In this document: in pieces, positions 5,570 through 10,933 of the stretch
Layout: every line of letters begins with the position of its first letter
Position numbering within the stretch: position 1 is the first letter of the stretch
NCBI GenBank assembly: GCA_002454505.1
Contig: DKJA01000041.1
Location: 1 to 10,933 of the forward strand
DNA: 10,933 nucleotides
Source of the DNA: Oxalobacteraceae bacterium UBA6704
Lineage (GTDB): Bacteria; Pseudomonadota; Gammaproteobacteria; Burkholderiales; Burkholderiaceae_D
Reading direction: 5' to 3'
Program-made: the position numbers and the translations under genes
The notes under the pieces: generated by a model
What the model saw: the letters and a program-made list of their open reading frames with translations, nothing else
The model's database searches: none
Told to the model about the DNA's origin: nothing

Positions 5570-8500
5570 GTGACCCAGCACTCGAACCAGGTGCAGGCAT
5601 CCGCACGCCTGAACCGCAGGACCGTTTTCGCCATTGCTGCTTCCCTGCTGGCGGCCAACGCCGCGCTGGCACAGGAAGTCGCCACCACCGCCGCACCCGT
5701 TTCGCAGGCGGCAGGCACGGAGCTGCCGGCGCCCGTTCCTGCGGCAGATCCGCCACCGCAGCCGACAGCCGCCGAAGCCCGCCAGTCGGCGCGCGCCGCC
5801 GGCGTCTCGGACAACAATGTGGTGATGGTGGTCGGCACGCGCAAATCCGTGGCGTCCGCGATCGACCGCAAGATCCGCAACGCAACGGTGTCCGATTCGC
5901 TTGTCGCGGAAGACATCAACCAGTTCCCCGACAAGAACGTGGGCGAAGCGCTGTCCCGCATCACCGGCGTGCAGCTGTCGCGCTCCTTCGGCGAAGGCTC
6001 GCAGGTGGCGATCCGCGGCGTGGAGCCGGACCTGAACCGCGTCGAGATCAACGGCATGTCGGTGCTGTCCACCGGCGGCAACGCGGGGCGCGGCGCCGAG
6101 CTGCGAGAACTGGCCTCCGAGCTGATCTCGTCGATCGACGTCTACAAGGGCACCACGGCCGACATGACCGAGGGCGGCGTGGGCGGCACGGTCGTCATCA
6201 AGACCCGCAAGCCGCTGGACTTCAAGAAGCCCACCGTGGCGACGACGCTCTCCGGCGAACATTCCACCAGCCGCGGCGGCGTGGACCCGCGCGCCAGCCT
6301 GCTGCTGGCCGACCGTTACTTCGGCAACAAGCTGGGCCTGATGGCCAACCTCGTCTACGACAAGGTGCTGACCCAGAATGACTACGCGCGCAACACGTCG
6401 TGGCGCTTCCTGCGTGACTGGGACATGTCGGCCGACAAGACGGTGGTCAGCAAGGATCCGCGGTTCGCGGCCGTCGGCGCCAAGGCCGGCTGCGATGCGT
6501 TCTCCGTCGCCGCCGACAAGACGAACTGCCTGAACCAGTGGAACGACTACTCGCCGGGCATCTCCCGCTACGGCATGTGGACGCGCGACCACAAGCGCTC
6601 ATCGGCCGAGCTGACCGCGCAGTACGAGATCGCCAGGGACTTCACCGCCTACGTCAGCTACCAGGACAACAAGCAGGAACAGAAGCTCAACGACCGCAAC
6701 TTCGGCACCGGCTTCGAGAACGTCAACCGCCTGTTCAATGCCGGCACCGCGCCCACGTACAACGCGAATGGCACGCAGGCGACGGCGGGCACCTGCACGC
6801 CCGTGACCACCACCGGCACGCCGCCCGGCATGACGGTGCAGAACCATTACGTCACCGACTTCACGCTGGGCGACTGTCTGTATGCGCCGGGCCTGGGCGG
6901 GCAGGGCGCCTTCAGTTCATCGGCGCGCGACTTCGCGCTGGACGTGCGCTCGAAATACAAGACGGCCGGCTTCAACTTCAAGCGCGACCGGTGGGAAGCG
7001 GAAGGCCTGATCGGCAAGTCCACGTCGGACTACAGCAGCCAGAGCAACAACGTGGCGATCACGCAGAACGCGCCCGGCCTGCGCGTCTCGCTGGACAGCC
7101 AGGGCCTGCCGCACTTCACCTTCCCCGCCGGTTACTCGCCGGACGACAGCAGCTCGTACACGCAGGTGCAGCTGCAGTACCGCCCGTCCGAGACAAAGAA
7201 CACGGAGGACCAGGCCAAGCTGGACCTCAAATACCGCCTCGACATGCCGTTCTTCTCGAAGCTGTGGTTCGGCGCCCGCGCCAGCAAGGCCACCGCCATG
7301 CAGTACAACGGCGGCGGCTACCTGCGCGACAACGGCGGCGACCTGGCCGGCGCGGGCGACGACGTGGTGGTCACGTCGGCCAACGTCAACCAGACGCTGA
7401 TCTACGACCCGCTGTGGAACGGCACGCCGCGCGGACCGGACCAGCCGTCGTTCCTCAATGCCAGCTACGCGACGAACTATGCGACGGCGGCGCAGATGGT
7501 GTCGCTGATCGATGCGATCCGCACCCGCACACCGGGCACGTTCTTCAAGGGCTTCTCCGGCGTCAGCAACATGCCGACCGGCTGGCTGACGCCGAACTAC
7601 AATGCGGCCGCGCCGTTCTTCGACACGTCGCACTTCAACCACGACTACCTGTACAACGCGCCGGGCAGCGACGGCAATCTCTATCCGCAGATCCCGGCCT
7701 TCGCCGCCGAGGAGCGCGTGCGGTCCGCCTACATGCGCCTGGACTTCAACACCGACCTGTTCGGCTACGGCATCGACGGCAACATCGGCGCGCGCTACAC
7801 GCATACCCGCAGCGCAGCCACGGGTTCGTTCTCCAACCGCCTGCGCGTCGCCTCGTCGACCGGCACCACGGGTTATGTCGACTACGTGCTCGCCAACGGC
7901 ATCACGACGATGGAGAACTCGTACCACGACGTGCTGCCGAGCGCGAACGTGATGGCGTGGCTGGTGCCGGATACCTTCCTCGTCCGCGTCGGCTGGGGCA
8001 AGGTGATGTCGCGGCCCCGCATCGACCTGCTGGCACCGAACGCCACCTGCACGGCCGGCACCGGCAATCCCGCGTTCGGTGGCGACGGCCAGGACGACTG
8101 CACGGCCGGCAATCCCGACCTGAAGCCGTTCCGCGCGACGAACACCGACCTGTCGCTGGAATACTATCCGGGCCAGGACACGCAGGTCAGCGTGGCGTTC
8201 TTCAAGAAGGACATCTCCAGCTATATCCTGGAAAGGACGCTGGTCAAGAACGTCGACCTGTTCCGCGACGGCACGCTGTGGGACGTGACGCAGCCGATCA
8301 ATGGCCAGGGCGCCACGACGAAGGGTATCGAGGTCACGGCGCGTACCGCGTTCACCTTCCTGCCCGGCTGGCTGGGCGGCTTCGGCGGCGATGCCAACTA
8401 CACGCGCATGACGTACAAGTACGCGGCCGGCACGGAGCGCCTGAACATCCTGGACGGCACGGTGCTGCCTTACCCCGGCTTGTCGAAGAACAGCTACAAC

Positions 8501-8791
8501 CTGGCGCTGTGGTACGACCGTGGTCCCATCAATGCCCGCGTGGCGTACAACTACCGCGACCGCTACTACACGGGCGGCAACGACGTCTCCGGCAATCCGA
8601 ACTTCTCGGAGAAGACGGGCTACCTGGATGCGAAGATCCAGTACCGGATGAACGACAACATCACGTTTTCGCTGGAGGGCAAGAACCTGACGGACCAGGA
8701 AGAGATCACCGACGCGGGCGACCCTTACCGCGTCAACGAACTGGCCTTCTCCGGCCGCCGTTACTACCTGAGCGCTTCCTACAAGTTCTGA
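5570..8791 (+). CDS. TonB-dependent outer-membrane receptor (Xanthomonas/Caulobacter type)
   Basis: A 1073-residue outer-membrane transporter that would import a carbohydrate or other ligand using TonB-ExbBD energy. Residues 1-34 are a signal peptide (basic RR, hydrophobic TVFAIAASLLAANAALA, cleavage before Q35). A Pro/Ala-rich periplasmic linker follows (about 35-80). The plug spans about 81-215, with VVMVVGTRKS, EDINQFPDKNVGEALSRITG, QVAIRGVEPDLNRVEING and GGVGGTVVIKTRKPLDF: the signature set of the TIGR01782-like TonB-Xanth-Caul group. The barrel fills the rest and ends YYLSASYKF, with the C-terminal Phe expected of outer-membrane beta-barrels. Three Cys pairs (C308/C320, C409/C436, C827/C844) sit in segments likely to be extracellular loops and may be disulfides. 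The start is GTG, backed by GGAGGAG. The glycosidase gene begins 2 nt after its stop. An arabinose-containing oligosaccharide substrate is inferred from that neighbour only. Confidence 0.95.
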   Translation: MTQHSNQVQASARLNRRTVFAIAASLLAANAALAQEVATTAAPVSQAAGTELPAPVPAADPPPQPTAAEARQSARAAGVSDNNVVMVVGTRKSVASAIDRKIRNATVSDSLVAEDINQFPDKNVGEALSRITGVQLSRSFGEGSQVAIRGVEPDLNRVEINGMSVLSTGGNAGRGAELRELASELISSIDVYKGTTADMTEGGVGGTVVIKTRKPLDFKKPTVATTLSGEHSTSRGGVDPRASLLLADRYFGNKLGLMANLVYDKVLTQNDYARNTSWRFLRDWDMSADKTVVSKDPRFAAVGAKAGCDAFSVAADKTNCLNQWNDYSPGISRYGMWTRDHKRSSAELTAQYEIARDFTAYVSYQDNKQEQKLNDRNFGTGFENVNRLFNAGTAPTYNANGTQATAGTCTPVTTTGTPPGMTVQNHYVTDFTLGDCLYAPGLGGQGAFSSSARDFALDVRSKYKTAGFNFKRDRWEAEGLIGKSTSDYSSQSNNVAITQNAPGLRVSLDSQGLPHFTFPAGYSPDDSSSYTQVQLQYRPSETKNTEDQAKLDLKYRLDMPFFSKLWFGARASKATAMQYNGGGYLRDNGGDLAGAGDDVVVTSANVNQTLIYDPLWNGTPRGPDQPSFLNASYATNYATAAQMVSLIDAIRTRTPGTFFKGFSGVSNMPTGWLTPNYNAAAPFFDTSHFNHDYLYNAPGSDGNLYPQIPAFAAEERVRSAYMRLDFNTDLFGYGIDGNIGARYTHTRSAATGSFSNRLRVASSTGTTGYVDYVLANGITTMENSYHDVLPSANVMAWLVPDTFLVRVGWGKVMSRPRIDLLAPNATCTAGTGNPAFGGDGQDDCTAGNPDLKPFRATNTDLSLEYYPGQDTQVSVAFFKKDISSYILERTLVKNVDLFRDGTLWDVTQPINGQGATTKGIEVTARTAFTFLPGWLGGFGGDANYTRMTYKYAAGTERLNILDGTVLPYPGLSKNSYNLALWYDRGPINARVAYNYRDRYYTGGNDVSGNPNFSEKTGYLDAKIQYRMNDNITFSLEGKNLTDQEEITDAGDPYRVNELAFSGRRYYLSASYKF

Positions 8792-8793
8792 CG

Positions 8794-10746
8794 ATGACGC
8801 AGCTGCGCTTCCTCGGTGCCGCCGCACTGGCGGCACTTTGCCATCTGCCGGCCGCCCAGGCGCAGTTCGACAACCCGCTGGTGCGCCAGCGCGCCGACCC
8901 GCACGTGACGCTGCAGCCGGACGGCTGGTACTACTACACCGCCACGGTGCCGGAATACGACCGCATCGAGGTGCGGCGTGCCCGTTCGCTGAACGATCTG
9001 GAAAAGGCCGATGCGAACGTCATTTGGCGCAAGCATGCGGCGGGGCCGATGAGCCACCACATCTGGGCGCCCGAGCTGCACCGGATCGACGGCAAGTGGT
9101 ACCTGTACTTCACGGCCGGCCGCGCCGACGCGATCTGGGAGATCCGGCTGTATGTGCTGGAGTGCGAGTCGGACGACCCGCTGCGCGGTCCGTGGAAGGA
9201 GCGGGGACAGCTGAACACGGGCTGGGAATCGTTCGCGCTCGATGCCACCACGTTTGCCTTGAACGACCGGCGCTATCTCGTATGGACGCAGCGCGGCACC
9301 GAGCGCGGTTTGAAGGGAACCAATATCTATATCGCGCGGATGGATACGCCGCTGTCGATCGTTGGTCCGGCCACGCTGCTGACGAAGCCGGAGCATGCGT
9401 GGGAGCGGGTGAAATACGACGTCAACGAGGCCCCCGCCGTGCTGCCGAAAAACGGCCGCGTGTTCCTGACGTATTCAGCCAGCGCCACGGATGCGAACTA
9501 TGCGATGGGCATGCTGACGGCGCGCGCGGATGCGGACCTGCTGTCCGCCGCCTCGTGGACGAAATCCGCGCAGCCGGTGCTCGCCAGCAGCGCCGCGAAT
9601 GGGCAGTACGGGCCGGGCCACAATTCGTTCACCACCACGCCGGATGGCAAGGCCGACGTGATGGTCTACCACGCGCGCAACTACGCCGATATCGCCGGCG
9701 ATCCGTTGAAGGACCCGAACCGGCATACGCGCGCGCAGCTGGTGCACTGGCGGGCGGATGGCACGCCGGATTTCGGTGCGCCGGTGGCCGATCGCGGCAA
9801 GGTCGCTGCGAAGCCGCTGTTTCGCGATCCCGTCACCGATGGTGCGGCCGATCCCGTGGTCGTCTGGAATCCGGACCGCAAGCGGTGGTGGATGTTCTAT
9901 ACGGCGCGCCGCGCAAACGCACCGGGCCTTCCCGCCATCGCGTGGGTTCACGGCACGCGCATCGGCATCGCGGAATCCGCCGATCATGGCGCCACGTGGC
10001 AGTACGTCGATACGGCCGATATCGGGCTGCCGGCGGAGATGGGCGGGGCAGAGGCGACGCATTGGGCACCCGACGTCGTACGCGCTGCGGACGGCACGTG
10101 GCACATGTTCCTGACCGTCGTGCCGGGCGTGTTCACGGACTGGAAGCACCCGCGCCGCATCGTCCACCTGTCCAGTGCCGACCTGCGCACATGGCGCAAG
10201 CCGCAGCCTTTGATGCTCGCCACGGACCGCGTCATCGACGCCAGCGTGGTGCCGCTGCCCGCGGGCGGCTGGCGCATGTGGTACAACGACGAGGTGGACA
10301 ACAAGGCGATCCGCTACGCCGACAGTCCCGACCTGCACACGTGGACGGACCGCGGCAAGGCCGCCGGCGACCAGGCCGGCGAGGGGCCCAAAGTGTTCCG
10401 CTGGCGCGATGCGTGGTGGATGATCACGGACGTGTGGCGCGGCCTGGCGGTATATCGCTCGGACGATGCGCTGTCGTGGCGCCGGCAGCCCGCCAATCTG
10501 CTGCAGGTGCCCGGCAAGGGCGCCGACGACGAGGTGATCGGCGGCCATCCCGACGTGGTCATCAGCGGCGGCCGCGCCTTCCTGTTCTACTTCACCCACC
10601 CCGGCCGCCGCAACGGCCTCGAAAAAGCCGACGGCCCCGAGCAGCGGCGCAGCAGCATCCAGGTGGTCGAGCTGACCGAGTCCGCCGGCATCCTCAGCGC
10701 CGACCGCGACGCACCAACGCGCATCAACCTCATTCCCCCGCAGTAA
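8794..10746 (+). CDS. Secreted two-propeller glycosidase: GH43_26-like arabinofuranosidase fused to a second GH43-like domain
   Basis: A 650-residue exported enzyme. Signal peptide 1-23 (cleavage AQA-Q24). The first propeller (about 24-335) matches my memory of GH43_26 exo-alpha-1,5-L-arabinofuranosidases: RADPHV (base D35), YYYTATVPEYDRIE, HIWAPELH (91-96), FTAGRADAIWEIRLYVLE, ALDATTF (modulator D150), NEAPAV (acid E212), YGPGHNSF with H276, DPNRHTRAQ. Such enzymes release arabinose from the ends of arabinan chains (family knowledge). The second propeller (about 340-605) has GH43-like marks: AADPVV (D353), WMFYTARRAN, HWAPDVV (424-430), FTDWKHPRRIVHLS, VIDASV (D482), EGPKVF (E530), GGHPDVV. 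Its substrate is unknown. The ATG at 8794 is 2 nt after the receptor stop with no clear Shine-Dalgarno, which suggests translational coupling. The frame stays open far upstream inside the receptor gene, but only this ATG gives a signal peptide. A single-domain GH43 is about half this length. Confidence 0.92.
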   Translation: MTQLRFLGAAALAALCHLPAAQAQFDNPLVRQRADPHVTLQPDGWYYYTATVPEYDRIEVRRARSLNDLEKADANVIWRKHAAGPMSHHIWAPELHRIDGKWYLYFTAGRADAIWEIRLYVLECESDDPLRGPWKERGQLNTGWESFALDATTFALNDRRYLVWTQRGTERGLKGTNIYIARMDTPLSIVGPATLLTKPEHAWERVKYDVNEAPAVLPKNGRVFLTYSASATDANYAMGMLTARADADLLSAASWTKSAQPVLASSAANGQYGPGHNSFTTTPDGKADVMVYHARNYADIAGDPLKDPNRHTRAQLVHWRADGTPDFGAPVADRGKVAAKPLFRDPVTDGAADPVVVWNPDRKRWWMFYTARRANAPGLPAIAWVHGTRIGIAESADHGATWQYVDTADIGLPAEMGGAEATHWAPDVVRAADGTWHMFLTVVPGVFTDWKHPRRIVHLSSADLRTWRKPQPLMLATDRVIDASVVPLPAGGWRMWYNDEVDNKAIRYADSPDLHTWTDRGKAAGDQAGEGPKVFRWRDAWWMITDVWRGLAVYRSDDALSWRRQPANLLQVPGKGADDEVIGGHPDVVISGGRAFLFYFTHPGRRNGLEKADGPEQRRSSIQVVELTESAGILSADRDAPTRINLIPPQ

Positions 10747-10763
10747 AACGCCGTTGACCGGCC

Positions 10764-10784
10764 GGCCGGTGCTGCGGACCGGCC
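10764..10784 (+). other. Short G/C stem-loop after the glycosidase gene
   Basis: GGCCGGT (10764-10770) pairs with ACCGGCC (10778-10784) around a 7-nt loop. The left arm also overlaps a 14-bp palindrome ACCGGCCGGCCGGT (10757-10770). No T-run follows, so it is not a terminator by itself. It may protect the mRNA 3' end or simply be incidental in GC-rich DNA. Confidence 0.3.
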
Positions 10785-10802
10785 CTTCAAAAGCAGCGGC
10801 CC

Positions 10803-10866
10803 AAAATTAGGGACAGACCCTGTTTTACAGGAAATTTCCTGTAAAACAGGGTCTGTCCCTATTTTT
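10803..10866. terminator. 54-bp perfect palindrome acting as a bidirectional terminator between convergent genes
   Basis: Arms of 27 nt (10808-10834 and 10835-10861) are exactly complementary with no spacer. After one mismatch, four more A-T pairs extend the symmetry to 10803-10866. On the plus strand the stem runs into six T (10862-10867); on the minus strand it runs into ATTTT. It sits between the glycosidase stop (10746) and the stop of the convergent gene (10868-10866). The outer part of each arm carries GGGACAGACCC, close to the GGGACAGTCCC cores at 5278-5414, so it may be a mobile repeat recruited as a terminator. Each arm also holds a small hairpin, CCTGT-TTT-ACAGG. Confidence 0.8.
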
Positions 10867-10933
10867 TAGTCTTCGGCGGCGGCGGATTCGGCGAGGGTGA
10901 CGAAGGCGTCGGCCAGCGGGCCGCCGCCTTCGG
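10866..10933 (-). CDS. C-terminal end of an unidentified protein (runs off right edge)
   Basis: Read on the minus strand from the edge, 21 codons are open and end in TAA (10868-10866). The peptide contains GGGPLADAFVTLAES and ends in AAAED, an acidic Ala-rich tail typical of a soluble protein C-terminus. I cannot assign a family from so short a piece. Reality is supported by the open frame with C/G-ending codons, and by the bidirectional terminator 4 bp beyond the stop, which fits two convergent genes. Confidence 0.5.
   Translation of the reverse strand, partial: EGGGPLADAFVTLAESAAAED

Noticed and set aside
3250..6081. 943-codon open frame on the minus strand covering typA and the following intergenic region
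   Set aside because: It lies antisense to an unmistakable TypA, crosses its terminator and the repeat cluster, and has low-complexity composition with no recognisable domain.
6538..8793. Upstream in-frame extension of the glycosidase frame into the receptor gene
   Set aside because: It overlaps the receptor in another frame and reads as Arg/Gln/His-rich noise. The ATG at 8794 gives a proper signal peptide followed directly by the GH43 domain.
6917..8836. 639-codon open frame on the minus strand opposite the receptor
   Set aside because: Composition is biased to Val, Arg, Ala and His without motifs. The plus strand is a complete TonB-dependent receptor with signal peptide, plug and C-terminal Phe.

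Overview
The window looks like chromosomal DNA of a GC-rich betaproteobacterium, most likely Oxalobacteraceae (Massilia, Duganella or a relative). This rests on the recalled similarity of its TypA, VgrG and PAS/GAF hybrid-kinase sequences to that family, the strong G/C third-position bias of the genes, and a large Xanthomonas/Caulobacter-type TonB receptor next to a GH43 enzyme. The placement is inferred from reading, not from a search.

Layout. (1) 1-194, minus strand: N-terminal end of a type VI secretion VgrG spike gene that runs off the left edge. It has a TTG start, and its Shine-Dalgarno sequence lies inside a perfect 7-bp RNA stem. (2) 290-3130, minus strand: a soluble hybrid histidine kinase (PAS-PAS-GAF-PAS-HisKA-HATPase-REC) lying upstream of vgrG on the same strand. 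(3) 3131-3363: a divergent intergenic region with an extended -10 promoter for typA. (4) 3364-5199, plus strand: typA/bipA, a complete ribosome-associated GTPase, closed by a 20-bp perfect palindrome over its stop codon and then a strong intrinsic terminator. (5) 5258-5569: a non-coding stretch holding a REP-like pair of inverted repeats with five GGGACNGTCCC-type cores, then the promoter region of the next operon. (6) 5570-8791 and 8794-10746, plus strand: a TonB-dependent receptor and a secreted two-propeller glycosidase only 2 nt apart, clearly one transcription unit. (7) 10747-10865: an intergenic region with a 54-bp perfect palindrome that can terminate transcription in both directions. 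(8) 10866-10933, minus strand: the C-terminal end of an unidentified convergent gene.

How the genes work together. The receptor and the glycosidase form a minimal carbohydrate-uptake operon. The enzyme has a GH43_26-like exo-arabinofuranosidase half fused to a second GH43-like propeller. It would release sugars or short oligosaccharides from arabinose-containing plant polysaccharide (inferred), and the receptor would import oligosaccharides across the outer membrane. TypA is a housekeeping and stress-adaptation factor unrelated to this operon. The kinase has no DNA-binding output and must signal through an unseen partner.

The features most worth a second look are the tandem glycosidase fusion, the palindromic repeat family sharing a GGGACAG core at both ends of the receptor/glycosidase operon, the hairpin over the vgrG ribosome-binding site, and the palindrome over the typA stop codon.
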